Shown in pieces: positions 29,278-42,942 of a DNA stretch of 64,000 bases (position 1 is the first letter of the stretch; each line of letters opens with the position of its first letter). The stretch covers positions 2,790,001-2,854,000 of the forward strand of contig JAZHRN010000139.1 of NCBI GenBank assembly GCA_036435485.1, written 5' to 3'. The notes below the pieces were generated by a model. That model did not search any database, was not told the origin of the DNA, and worked only from the letters and a program-made list of their open reading frames with translations. This stretch comes from Saposhnikovia divaricata (Eukaryota > Streptophyta > Magnoliopsida > Apiales > Apiaceae). Made by a program: the position numbers and the translations under genes.

Positions 29278-31747
29278 GTCGGACCTGAATCGGGGCTGAA
29301 ATGACTGAAACTCGGTTTTCGGATAATCCTCAAAGGGGTTAGTACACGGGATATTGTTAAAAATCGAGTCGGACCATTTTATGGATATTTTTACATATTT
29401 TGTTCTTATGGGTTATTGGAATTCAACGCAATTTTATTTAACGAAGTTCGGACCGGAATCGGAGCTCATATGATCGAAACTCGGTTTTCGGAAACTTCTC
29501 AAAGGGATTAGTACACGGGATATTGTTAAAAATCAAGTCGGACAATTTTGTGGATATTTTTACATATTTTGTTCCTATGGGTTATTGGAATTCAATGTAA
29601 TTTTATTTTGTGCCATTCGGACCTGAATCGGGGCTGAAATGACTGAAACTCGGTTTTCGGATAATCCTGAAAGGGGTTAGTACACGGGATATTGTTAAAA
29701 ATCGAGTCAGACCATTTTTTGGATATTTTTACATATTTTGTTCCTATGGGTTATTGGAATTCAACAAAATTTTATTTGGTGCCAGTCGGACCTGAATCGG
29801 GGCTGAAATGACTGAAACTCGGTTTTCGGATAATCCTCAAAGGGGTTAGTACACGGGATATTGTTAAAAATCGAGTCGGACCATTTTATGCATATTTTTA
29901 CATATTTTGTTCCTATGGGTTATGGGAATTCAACGCAATTTTATTTAACGAAGTTCGGACCGGAATCGGAGCTCATATGATCGAAACTCGGTTTTCGGAA
30001 ACTTCTCAAAGGGATTAGTACACGGGATATTGTTAAAAATCGAGTCGGACAATTTTGTGGATATTTTTACATATTTTGTTCCTATGGGTTATTGGAATTC
30101 AATGAAATTTTATTTGGTGCCATTCGGACCTGAATCGGGGCTGAAATGACTGAAACTCGGTTTTCGGATAATCCTCAAAGGGGTTAGTACACGGGATATT
30201 GTTAAAAATCGAGTCGGACCATTTTATGGATATTTTTACATATTTTGTTCCTATGGGTTATTGGAATTCAACGAAATTTTATTTGGTGCCAGTCGGACCT
30301 GAATCGGGGCTGAAATGACTGAAACTCGGTTTTCGGATAATCCTCAAAGGGGTTAGTACACGGGATATTGTTAAAAATCGAGTCGGACCATTTTATGGAT
30401 ATTTTTACATATTTTGTTCTTATGGGTTATTGGAATTCAACGCAATTTTATTTAACGAAGTTCGGACCGGAATCGGAGCTCATATGATCGAAACTCGGTT
30501 TTCGGAAACTTCTCAAAGGGATTAGTACACGGGATATTGTTAAAAACCAAGTCAAACAATTTTGTGGATATTTTTACATATTTTGTTCCTATGGGTTATT
30601 GGAATTCAATGTAATTTTATTTTGTGCCATTCGGACCTGAATCGGGGCTGAAATGACTGAAACTCGGTTTTCGGATAATCCTGAAAGGGGTTAGTACACG
30701 GGATATTGTTAAAAATCGAGTCAGACCTTTTTTTGGATATTTTTACATATTTTGTTCCTATGGGTTATTGGAATTCAACAAAATTTTATTTGGTGCCAGT
30801 CGGACCTGAATCGGGGCTGAAATGACTAAAACTCGGTTTTCGGATAATCCTCAAAGGGGTTAGTACACGAGATATTGTTAAAAATCGAGTCGGACCATTT
30901 TATGCATATTTTTACATATTTTGTTCCTATGGGTTATTGGAATTCAACGAAATTTTATTTGGTGCCAGTCGGACCTGAATCGGGGTAGAAATGACTGAAA
31001 CTCGGTTTTCGGATAATCCTCAAAGGGGTTAGTACACGGGATATTGTTAAAAATCGAGTCGGACCATTTTATGGATATTTTTACATATTTTGTTCTTATG
31101 GGTTATTGGAATTCAACGCAATTTTATTTAACGAAGTTTGGACCGGAATCGGAGCTCATATGATCGAAACTCGGTTTTCGGAAACTTCTCAAAGGGATTA
31201 GTACACGGGATATTGTTAAAAATCAAGTAGGACAATTTTGTGGATACTTTTACATATTTTGTTCCTATGGGTTATTGGAATTCAATGTAATTTTATTTTG
31301 TGCCATTCGGACCTGAATCGGGGCTGAAATGACTGAAACTCGGTTTTCGGATAATCCTGAAAGGGGTTAGTACACGGGATATTGTTAAAAATCGAGTCAG
31401 ACCATTTTATGGATATTTTTACATATTTTGTTCCTATGGGTTATTGGAATTCAACGAAATTTTATTTGGTGCCAGTCGGACCTGAATCGGGGTAGAAATG
31501 ACTGAAACTCGGTTTTCGGATAATCCTCAAAGGGGTTAGTACACGGGATATTGTTAAAAATCGAGTCGGACCATTTTATGCATATTTTTACATATTTTGT
31601 TCCTATGGGTTATTGGAATTCAACGCAATTTTATTTAACGAAGTTCGGACCGGAATCGGAGCTCATATGATCGAAACTCGGTTTTCGGAAACTTCTCAAA
31701 GGGATTAGTACACGGGATATTGTTAAAAATCAAGTCGGACAATTTTG
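29278..31747. repeat. Trimer zone between the two copies of the 15-monomer block
   Basis: Monomers are A-C-B and C-B units with B of the CATATG subtype throughout. B copies ending ATCGAGTCGGACAA (near 30035) carry an A-like base in an otherwise B tail. One B at about 30546 has AACCAAGTCAAACAA. Two C monomers sit side by side at about 30.78 and 30.95 kb. The AAGTAGGACAA mark at 31226 lies 845 bp before its copy at 32071, so a 5-mer duplication overlaps the end of this zone. Confidence 0.78.
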
Positions 31748-34348
31748 TGGATATTTTTACATATTTTGTTCCTATGGGTTATTGGAATTCAACGAAATTT
31801 TATTTGGTGCCAGTCGGACCTGAATCGGGGTAGAAATGACTGAAACTCGGTTTTCGGATAATCCTCAAAGGGGTTAGTACACGGGATATTGTTAAAAATC
31901 GAGTCGGACCATTTTATGGATATTTTTACATATTTTGTTCTTATGGGTTATTGGAATTCAACGCAATTTTATTTAACGAAGTTCGGACCGGAATCGGAGC
32001 TCATATGATCGAAACTCGGTTTTCGGAAACTTCTCAAAGGGATTAGTACACGGGATATTGTTAAAAATCAAGTAGGACAATTTTGTGGATACTTTTACAT
32101 ATTTTGTTCCTATGGGTTATTGGAATTCAATGTAATTTTATTTTGTGCCATTCGGACCTGAATCGGGGCTGAAATGACTGAAACTCGGTTTTCGGATAAT
32201 CCTGAAAGGGGTTAGTACACGGGATATTGTTAAAAATCGAGTCAGACCATTTTATGGATATTTTTACATATTTTGTTCCTATGGGTTATTGGAATTCAAC
32301 GAAATTTTATTTGGTGCCAGTCGGACCTGAATCGGGGCAGAAATGACTGAAACTCGGTTTTCGGATAATCCTCAAAGGGGTTAGTACACGGGATATTGTT
32401 AAAAATCGAGTCGGAACATTTTATGCATATTTTTACATATTTTGTTCCTATGGGTTATTGGAATTCAACGCAATTTTATTTAACGAAGTTCGGACCGGAA
32501 TCGGAGCTCATATGATCGAAACTCGGTTTTCGGAAACTTCTCAAAGGGATTAGTACACGGGATATTGTTAAAAATCAAGTCGGACAATTTTGTGGATATT
32601 TTTACATATTTTGTTCCTATGGGTTATTGGAATTCAATGAAATTTCATTTGGTGCCATTCGGACCTGAATCGGGGCTGAAATGACTGAAACTCGGTTTTC
32701 GGATAATCCTCAAAGGGGTTAAAACACGGGATATTGTTAAAAATCGAGTCAGACCATTTTATGGATATTTTTACATATTTTGTTCCTATGGGTTATTGGA
32801 ATTCAACGAAATTTTATTTGGTGCCAGTCGGACCTGAATCGGGGTAGAAATGACTGAAACTCGGTTTTCGGATAATCCTCAAAGGGGTTAGTACACGGGA
32901 TATTGTTAAAAATCGAGTCGGACCATTTTATGGATATTTTTACATATTTTGTTCTTATGGGTTATTGGAATTCAACGCAATTTTATTTAACGAAGTTCGG
33001 ACCGGAATCGGAGCTCATATGATCGAAACTCGGTTTTCGGAAACTTCTCAAAGGGATTAGTAGACGGGATATTGTTAAAAATCAAGTCGGACAATTTTGT
33101 GGATATTTTTACATATTTTGTTCCTATGGGTTATTGGAATTCAATGAAATTTTATTTGGTGCCATTCGGACCTGAATCGGGGCTGAAATGACTGAAACTC
33201 GGTTTTCGGATAATCCTCAAAGGGGTTAGTACACGGGATATTGTTAAAAATCGAGTCGGACCATTTTATGGATATTTTTACATATTTTGTTCCTATGGGT
33301 TATTGGAATTCAACGAAATTTTATTTGGTGCCAGTCGGACCTGAATCGGGGTAGAAATGACTGAAACTCGGTTTTCGGATAATCCTCAAAGGGGTTAGTA
33401 CACGGGATATTGTTAAAAATCGAGTCGGACCATTTTATGGATATTTTTACATATTTTGTTCTTATGGGTTATTGGAATTCAACGCAATTTTATTTAACGA
33501 AGTTCGGACCGGAATCGGAGCTCATATGATCGAAACTCGGTTTTCGGAAACTTCTCAAGGGGATTAGTACACGGGATATTGTTAAAAATCAAGTCGGACA
33601 ATTTTGTGGATATTTTTACATATTTTGTTCCTATGGGTTATTGGAATTCAATGTAATTTTATTTTGTGCCATTCGGACCTGAATCGGGGCTGAAATGACT
33701 CAAACTCGGTTTTCGGATAATCCTGAAAGGGGTTAGTACACGGGATATTGTTAAAAATCGAGTCAGACCATTTTTTTGGATATTTTTACATATTTTGTTC
33801 CTATGGGTTATTGGAATTCAACAAAATTTTATTTGGTGCCAGTCGGACCAGAATCGGGGATGAAATGACTGAAACTCGGTTTTCGGATAATCCTCAAAGG
33901 GGTTAGTACACGGGATATTGTTAAAAATCGAGTCGGACCATTTTATGCATATTTTTACATATTTTGTTCCTATGGGTTATCGGAATTCAACGCAATTTTA
34001 TTTAACGAAGTTCGGACCGGAATCGGAGCTCATATGATCGAAACTCGGTTTTCGGAAACTTCTCAAAGGGATTAGTACACGGGATATTGTTAAAAATCGA
34101 GTCGGACAATTTTATGGATATTTTTACATATTTTGTTCCTATGGGTTATTGGAATTCAACGAAATTTTATTTAGTGCCAGTCGGACCTGAATCGGGGTAG
34201 AAATGACTGAAACTCGGTTTTCGGATAATCCTCAAAGGGGTTAGTACACGGGATATTGTTAAAAATCGAGTCGGACCATTTTATGGATATTTTTACATAT
34301 TTTGTTCCTATGGGTTATTGGAATTCAACGAAATTTTATTTGGTGCCA
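31748..34348. repeat. 15-monomer block, copy 2
   Basis: This copy of 26677-29277 keeps the same rare marks, including the extra T in the seven-T run. It differs by scattered single bases, for example GTCGGAACATT near 32412, AATGAAATTTCATT near 32637 and TTTTATGG for TTTTGTGG near 34112. It ends at 34349, where CCATTCGG replaces CCAGTCGG and a C/A chimeric monomer begins. Confidence 0.87.
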
Positions 34349-37300
34349 TTCGGACCTGAATCGGGGCTGAAATGACTGAAACTCGGTTTTCGGATAATCC
34401 TGAAAGGGGTTAGTACACGGGATATTGTTAAAAATCGAGTCGGACCATTTTTTGGATATTTTTACATATTTTGTTCCTATGGGTTATTGGAATTCAACCA
34501 AATTTTATTTGGTGCCAGTCGGACCTGAATCGGGGCTGAAATGACTGAAACTCGGTTTTCGGATAATCCTCAAAGGGGTTAGTACACGGGATATTGTTAA
34601 AAATCGAGTCGGACCATTTTATGCATATTTTTACATATTTTGTTCCTATGGGTTATCGGAATTCAACGCAATTTTATTTAACGAAGTTCGGACCGGAATC
34701 GGAGCTCATATGATCGAAACTCGGTTTTCGGAAACTTCTCAAAGGGATTAGTACACGGGATATTGTTAAAAATCAAGTCGGACAATTTTGTGGATATTTT
34801 TACATATTTTGTTCCTATGGGTTATTGGAATTCAATGAAATTTTATTTGGTGCCATTCGGACCTGAATCGGGGCTGAAATGACTGAAACTCGGTTTTCGG
34901 ATAATCCTCAAAGGGGTTAGTACACGGGATATTGTTAAAAATCGAGTCGGACCATTTTATGGATATTTTTACATATTTTGTTCCTATGGGTTATTGGAAT
35001 TCAACGAAATTTTATTTGGTGCCAGTCGGACCTGAATCGGGGTAGAAATGACTGAAACTCGGTTTTCGGATAATCCTCAAAGGGGTTAGTACACGGGATA
35101 TTGTTAAAAATCGAGTCGGACCATTTTATGGATATTTTTACATATTTTGTTCTTATGGGTTATTGGAATTCAACGCAATTTTATTTAACGAAGTTCGGAC
35201 CGGAATCGGAGCTCATATGATCGAAACTCGGTTTTCGGAAACTTCTCAAAGGGATTAGTACACGGGATATTGTTAAAAATCAAGTCGGACAATTTTGTGG
35301 ATATTTTTACATATTTTGTTCCTATGGGTTATTGGAATTCAATGTAATTTTATTTGGTGCCATTCGGACCTGAATCGGGGCTGAAATGACTGAAACTCGG
35401 TTTTCGGATAATCCTGAAAGGGGTTAGTACACGGGATATTGTTAAAAATCGAGTCGGACCATTTTTTGGATATTTTTACATATATTGTTCCTATGGGTTA
35501 TTGGAATTCAACGAAATTTTATTTGGTGCCAGTCGGACCTGAATCGGGGCTGAAATGACTGAAACTCGGTTTTCGGATAATCCTCAAAGGGGTTAGTACA
35601 CGGGATATTGTTAAAAATCGAGTCGGACCATTTTATGCATATTTTTACATATTTTGTTCCTATGGGTTATTGGAATTCAACGCAATTTTATTTAACGAAG
35701 TTCGGACCGGAATCGGAGCTCATATGATCGAAACTCGGTTTTCGGAAACTTCTCAAAGGGATTAGTACACGGGATATTGTTAAAAATCAAGTCGGACAAT
35801 TTTGTGGATATTTTTACATATTTTGTTCCTATGGGTTATTGGAATTCAATGAAATTTTATTTGGTGCCATTCGGACCTGAATCGGGGCTGAAATGACTGA
35901 AACTCGGTTTTCGGATAATCCTCAAAGGGGTTAGTACACGGGATATTGTTAAAAATCGAGTCGGACCATTTTATGGATATTTTTACATATTTTGTTCCTA
36001 TGGGTTATTGGAATTCAACGAAATTTTATTTGGTGCCAGTCGGACCTGAATCGGGGTAGAAATGACTGAAACTCGGTTTTCGGATAATCCTCAAAGGGGT
36101 TAGTACACGGGATATTGTTAAAAATCGAGTCGGACCATTTTATGGATATTTTTACATATTTTGTTCTTATGGGTTATTGGAATTCAACGCAATTTTATTT
36201 AACGAAGTTCGGACCGGAATCGGAGCTCATATGATCGAAACTCGGTTTTCGGAAACTTCTCAAAGGGATTAGTACACGGGATATTGTTAAAAATCAAGTC
36301 GGACAATTTTGTGGATATTTTTACATATTTTGTTCCTATGGGTTATTGGAATTCAATGAAATTTTATTTGGTGCCATTCGGACCTGAATCGGGGCTGAAA
36401 TGACTGAAACTCGGTTTTCGGATAATCCTCAAAGGGGTTAGTACACGGGATATTGTTAAAAATCGAGTCGGACCATTTTATGGATATTTTTACATATTTT
36501 GTTCCTATGGGTTATTGGAATTCAACGAAATTTTATTTGGTGCCAGTCGGACCTGAATCGGGGCTGAAATGACTGAAACTCGGTTTTCGGATAATCCTCA
36601 AAGGGGTTAGTACACGGGATATTGTTAAAAATCGAGTCGGACCATTTTATGGATATTTTTACATATTTTGTTCTTATGGGTTATTGGAATTCAACGCAAT
36701 TTTATTTAACGAAGTTCGGACCGGAATCGGAGCTCATATGATCGAAACTCGGTTTTCGGAAACTTCTCAAAGGGATTAGTACACGGGATATTGTTAAAAA
36801 CCAAGTCGGACAATTTTGTGGATATTTTTACATATTTTGTTCCTATGGGTTATTGGAATTCAATGAAATTTTATTTGGTGCCATTCGGACCTGAATCGGG
36901 GCTGAAATGACTGAAACTCGGTTTTCGGATAATCCTCAAAGGGGTTAGTACACGGGATATTGTTAAAAATCGAGTCGGACCATTTTATGGATATTTTTAC
37001 ATATTTTGTTCCTATGGGTTATTGGAATTCAACAAAATTTTATTTGGTGCCAGTCGGACCTGAATCGGGGCTGAAATGACTGAAACTCGGTTTTCAGATA
37101 ATCCTCAAAGGGGTTAGTACACGGGATATTGTTAAAAATCGAGTCGGACCATTTTATGGATATTTTTACATATTTTGTTCTTATGGGTTATTGGAATTCA
37201 ACGCAATTTTATTTAACGAAGTTCGGACCGGAATCGGAGCTCATATGATCGAAACTCGGTTTTCGGAAACTTCTCAAAGGGATTAGTACACGGGATATTG

Positions 37301-39221
37301 TTAAAAATCAAGTCGGACAATTTTGTGGATATTTTTACATATTTTGTTCCTATGGGTTATTGGAATTCAATGAAATTTTATTTGGTGCCATTCGGACCTG
37401 AATCGGGGCTGAAATGACTGAAACTCGGTTTTCGGATAATCCTCAAAGGGGTTAGTACACGGGATATTGTTAAAAATCGAGTCGGACCATTTTATGGATA
37501 TTTTTACATATTTTGTTCCTATGGGTTACTGGAATTCAACAAAATTTTATTTGGTGCCAGTCGGACCTGAATCGGGGCTGAAATGACTGAAACTCGGTTT
37601 TCGGATAATCCTCAAAGGGGTTAGTACACAGGATATTGTTAAAAATCGAGTCGGACCATTTTATGGATATTTTTACATATTTTGTTCTTATGGGTTATTG
37701 GAATTCAACGCAATTTTATTTAACGAAGTTCGGACCGGAATAGGAGCTCATATGATCGAAACTCGGTTTTCGGAAACTTCTCAAAGGGATTAGTACACGG
37801 GATATTGTTAAAAATCAAGTCGGACAATTTTGTGGATATTTTTACATATTTTGTTCCTATGGGTTATTGGAATTCAATGTAATTTTATTTTGTGCCATTC
37901 GGACTTGAATCGGGGCTGAAATGACTGAAACTCGGTTTTCGGATAATCCTGAAAGGGGTTAGTACACGGGATATTGTTAAAAATCGAGTCAGACCATTTT
38001 TTGGATATTTTTACATATTTTGTTCCTATGGGTTATTGGAATTCAACAAAATTTTATTTGGTGCCAGTCGGACCTGAATCGGGGCTGAAATGACTAAAAC
38101 TCGGTTTTCGGATAATCCTCAAAGGGGTTAGTACACGGGATATTGTTAAAAATCGAGTCGGACCATTTTATCGATATTTTTACATATTTTGTTCCTATGG
38201 GTTATTGGAATTCAACGCAATTTTATTTAGCGAAGTTCGGACCGGAATCGGAGCTGATATGACTGAAACTCGGTTTTCGGATAATCCTCAAAGGGGTTAG
38301 TACACGGGATATTGTTAAAAATCGAGTCGGACAATTTTGTGGATATTTTTACATATTTTGTTCCTATGGGTTATTGGAATTCAACGAAATTTTATTTGGT
38401 GCCAGTCGGACCTGAATCGGGGCTGAAATGACTGAAACTCGGTTTTCGGATAATCCTCAAAGGGGTTAGTACACGGGATATTGTTAAAAATCGAGTCGGA
38501 CCATTTTATGGATATTTTTACATATTTTGTTCTTATGGGTTATTGGAATTCAACGCAATTTTATTTAACGAAGTTCGGACCGGAATCGGAGCTCATATGA
38601 TCGAAACTCGGTTTTCGGAAACTTCTCAAAGGGATTAGTACACGGGATATTGTTAAAAACCAAGTCGGACAATTTTGTGGATATTTTTACATATTTTGTT
38701 CCTATGGGTTATTGGAATTCAATGAAATTTTATTTGGTGCCATTCGGACCTGAATCGGGGCTGAAATGACTGAAACTCGGTTTTCGGATAATCCTCAAAG
38801 GGGTTAGTACACGGGATATTGTTAAAAATCGAGTCGGACCATTTTATGGATATTTTTACATATTTTGTTCCTATGGGTTATTGGAATTCAACAAAATTTT
38901 ATTTGGTGCCAGTCGGACCTGAATCGGGGCTGAAATGACTGAAACTCGGTTTTCAGATAATCCTCAAAGGGGTTAGTACACGGGATATTGTTAAAAATCG
39001 AGTCGGACCATTTTATGGATATTTTTACATATTTTGTTCTTATGGGTTATTGGAATTCAACGCAATTTTATTTAACGAAGTTCGGACCGGAATCGGAGCT
39101 CATATGATCGAAACTCGGTTTTCGGAAACTTCTCAAAGGGATTAGTACACGGGATATTGTTAAAAATCAAGTCGGACAATTTTGTGGATATTTTTACATA
39201 TTTTGTTCCTATGGGTTATTG
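34349..39221. repeat. A'-C-B trimer zone with an 11-mer offset duplication
   Basis: This zone is mostly A'-C-B trimers, with the AATGTAATTTT form of A near 35.34 and 37.88 kb. 36482-37443 is copied at 38341-39302 (offset 1859 bp); the shared marks are AAAAACCAAGTCGG (about 36796/38655) and TTTTCAGATAATCC (about 37091/38950). TTTTATCGATATTT recurs at about 38167/39519, an 8-mer offset of 1352 bp, so two overlapping duplications of different size are present. B is of the CATATG subtype until the chimera at 38208. Confidence 0.82.
38208..38376 (+). repeat. Chimeric B / A-like / B monomer
   Basis: This monomer starts as B (AACGCAATTTT, TTTAGCGAAG, GGAGCTGATATG). From about 38261 it switches to A-like sequence (ACTGAAACTCGG, GGATAATCCTCAAAGGGG, ATCGAGTCGG). 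It returns to B for the end (GGACAATTTTGTGG) by about 38331. The full-length B parent is visible at 39560-39728. Two switch points within one 169-bp monomer indicate a conversion tract of about 60-100 bp. The CTCAAAGGGG allele makes C or A' the donor. Confidence 0.85.
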
Positions 39222-39390
39222 GAATTCAATGAAATTTTATTTGGTGCCATTCGGACCTGAATCGGGGCTGAAATGACTGAAACTCGGTTTTCGGATAATC
39301 CTGAAAGGGGTTAGTACACGGGATATTGTTAAAAATCGAGTCAGACCATTTTTTGGATATTTTTACATATTTTGTTCCTATGGGTTATTG
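39222..39390 (+). repeat. Chimeric A'/A monomer
   Basis: The head is A' (AATGAAATTTTATTTGG), while the tail has CCTGAAAGG, GTCAGACC and a long T-run, as in the AATGTAATTTT form of A at about 37.88 kb. It is followed by a C with ACTAAAACTCGG and TTTTATCGATA, as that A is. The switch falls between about 39241 and 39303 and coincides with the end of the 1859-bp duplication (39302), so it probably marks a crossover joint. Confidence 0.75.
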
Positions 39391-39559
39391 GAATTCAACA
39401 AAATTTTATTTGGTGCCAGTCGGACCTGAATCGGGGCTGAAATGACTAAAACTCGGTTTTCGGATAATCCTCAAAGGGGTTAGTACACGGGATATTGTTA
39501 AAAATCGAGTCGGACCATTTTATCGATATTTTTACATATTTTGTTCCTATGGGTTATTG

Positions 39560-42500
39560 GAATTCAACGCAATTTTATTTAGCGAAGTTCGGACCGGAAT
39601 CGGAGCTGATATGATCGAAACTCGGTTTTCGGAAACTTCTCAAAGGGATTAGTACACGGGATATTGTTAAAAATCAAGTCGGACAATTTTGTGGATATTT
39701 TTACATATTTTGTTCCTATGGGTTATTGGAATTCAATGAAATTTTATTTTGTGCCATTCAGACCTGAATCGGGGCTGAAATGACTGAAACTCGGTTTTCG
39801 GATAATCCTGAAAGGGGTTAGTACACGGGATATTGTTAAAAATCGAGTCGGACCATTTTTTGGATATTTTTACATATTTTGTTCCTATGGGTTATTGGAA
39901 TTCAACGAAATTTTATTTGGTGCCAGTCGGACCTGAATCGGGGCTGAAATGATTGAAACTCTGTTTTCGGATAATCCTCAAAGGGGTTAGTACACGGGAT
40001 ATTGTTAAAAATCGAGTCGGACCATTTTATGGATATTTTTACATATTTTGTTCCTATGGGTTATTGGAATTCAACGCAATTTTATTTAACGAAGTTCGGA
40101 CCGGAATCGGAGCTGATATGATCGAAACTCGGTTTTCGGAAACTTCTCAAAGGGATTAGAACACGGGATATTGTTAAAAATCAAGTCGGACAATTTTGTG
40201 GATATTTTTACATATTTTGTTCCTATGGGTTATTGGAATTCAATGAAATTTTATTTTGTGCCATTCGGACCTGAATCGGGGCTGAAATGACTGAAACTCG
40301 GTTTTTGGATAATCCTGAAAGGGGTTAGTACACGGGATATTGTTAAAAATCGAGTCGGACCATTTTATGGATATTTTTACATATTTTGTTCCTATGGGTT
40401 ATTGGAATTCACGAAATTTTATTTGGTGCCAGTCGGACCTGAATCGGGGCAGAAATGACTGAAACTCGGTTTTCGGATAATCCTCAAAGGGGTTAGTACA
40501 CGGGATATTGTTAAAAATCGGGTCGGACCATTTTATGGATATTTTTACATATTTTGTTCCTATGGGTTATTGGAATTCAACGCAATTTTATTTAACGAAG
40601 TTCGGACCGGAATCGGAGCTGATATGATCGAAACTCGGTTTTCGGAAACTTCTCAAAGGGATTAGTACACGGGATATTGTTAAAAATCAAGTCGGACAAT
40701 TTTGTGGATATTTTTACATATTTTGTTCCTATGGGTTATTGGAATTCAATGAAATTTTATTTTGTGCCATTCTACCTGAATCGGGGATGAAATGACTGAA
40801 ACTCGGTTTTTGGATAATCCTGAAAGGGGTTAGTACACGGGATATTGTTAAAAATCGAGTCGGACCATTTTATGGATATTTTTACATATTTTGTTCCTAT
40901 GGGTTATTGGAATTCAACGCAATTTTATTTAGCGAAGTTCGGACCGGAATCGGAGCTGATATGATCGAAACTCGGTTTTCGGAAACTTCTCAAAGGGATT
41001 AGTACACGGGATATTGTTAAATATCAAGTCGGACAATTTTGTGGATATTTTTACATATTTTGTTCCTATGGGTTATTGGAATTCAATGAAATTTTATTTT
41101 GGTGCCATTCGGACCTGAATCGGGGCTGAAATGACTGAAACTCGATTTTCGGATAATCCTCAAAGGGGTTAGTACACGGGATATTGTTAAAAATCGAGTC
41201 GGACCATTTTATGGATATTTTTACATATTTTGTTCCTATGGGTTATTGGAATTCAACGCAATTTTATTTAGCGAAGTTCGGACCGGAATCGGAGCTGATA
41301 TGATCGAAACTCGGTTTTCGGAAACTTCTCAAAGGGATTAGTACACGGGATATTGTTAAAAATCAAGTCGGACAATTTTGTGGATATTTTTACATATTTT
41401 GTTCCTATGGGTTATTGGAATTCAATGAAATTTTATTTTGGTGCCATTCGGACCTGAATCGGGGATGAAATGACTGAAACTCGATTTTCGGATAATCCTG
41501 AAAGGGGTTAGTACACGGGATATTGTTAAAAATCGAGTCGGACCATTTTATGGATATTTTTACATATTTTGTTCCTATGGGTTATTGGAATTCAACGAAA
41601 TTTTATTTGGTGCCAGTCGGACCTGAATCGGGGCTGAAATGACTGAAACTCGGTTTTCGGATAATCCTCAAAGGGGTTAGTACACGGGATATTGTTAAAA
41701 ATCGAGTCGGACCATTTTATGGATATTTTTACATATTTTGTTCCTATGGGTTATTGGAATTCAACGCAATTTTATTTAGCGAAGTTCGGACTGGAATCGG
41801 AGCTGATATGATCGAAACTCGGTTTTCGGAAACTTCTCAAAGGGATTAGTACACGGGATATTGTTAAATATCAAGTCGGACAATTTTGTGGATATTTTTA
41901 CATATTTTGTTCCTATGGGTTATTGGAATTCAATGAAATTTTATTTTGGTGCCATTCGGACCTGAATCGGGGCTGAAATGACTCAAACTCGATTTTCGGA
42001 TAATCCTGAAAGGGGTTAGTACACGGGATATTGTTAAAAATCGAGTCGGACCATTTTATGGATATTTTTACATATTTTGTTCCTATGGGTTATTGGAATT
42101 CATCGCAATTTTATTTAGCGAAGTTCGGACCGGAATCGGAGCTGATATGATCGAAACTCGGTTTTCGGAAACTTCTCAAAGGGATTAGTACACGGGATAT
42201 TGTTAAATATCAAGTCGGACAATTTTGTGGATATTTTTACATATTTTGTTCCTATGGGTTATTGGAATTCAATGAAATTTTATTTTGGTGCCATTCGGAC
42301 CTGAATCGGGGCTGAAATGACTGAAACTCGATTTTCGGATAATCCTCAAAGGGGTTAGTACACGGGATATTGTTAAAAATCGAGTCGGACCATTTTATGG
42401 ATATTTTTACATATTTTGTTCCTATGGGTTATTGGAATTCAACGCAATTTTATTTAGCGAAGTTCGGACCGGAATCGGAGCTGATATGATCGAAACTCGG

Positions 42501-42942
42501 TTTTCGGAAACTTCTCAAAGGGATTAGTACACGGGATATTGTTAAAAATCAAGTCGGACAATTTTGTGGATATTTTTACATATTTTGTTCCTATGGGTTA
42601 TTGGAATTCAATGAAATTTTATTTTGGTGCCATTCGGACCTGAATCGGGGATGAAATGACTGAAACTCGGTTTTCGGATAATCCTCAAAGGGGTTAGTAC
42701 AGGGGATATTGTTAAAAATCGAGTCGGACCATTTTATGGATATTTTTACATATTTTGTTCCTATGGGTTATTGGAATTCAACGCAATTTTATTTAACGAA
42801 GTTCGGACCGGAATCGGAGCTCATATGATCGAAACTCGGTTTTCGGAAACTTCTCAAAGGGATTAGTACACGGGATATTGTTAAAAATCAAGTCGGACAA
42901 TTTTGTGGATATTTTTACATATTTTGTTCCTATGGGTTATTG
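39560..42942. repeat. A-B dimer-rich zone with a 1-bp insertion subfamily
   Basis: Order here is mainly A B dimers, with single C monomers near 39.9, 40.4 and 41.6 kb. B switches to the GATATG subtype, often with TTTAGCGAAG. Five A monomers carry TTTTGGTGCC, one base longer than TTTTGTGCC, at about 41101, 41440, 41947, 42287 and 42627. Three B monomers share GTTAAATATCAAG (about 41016, 41864 and 42203). Two one-base losses occur near 40411 (AATTCACG) and 40772 (CATTCTACC). It reads as local amplification of a 339-bp dimer. Confidence 0.85.
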
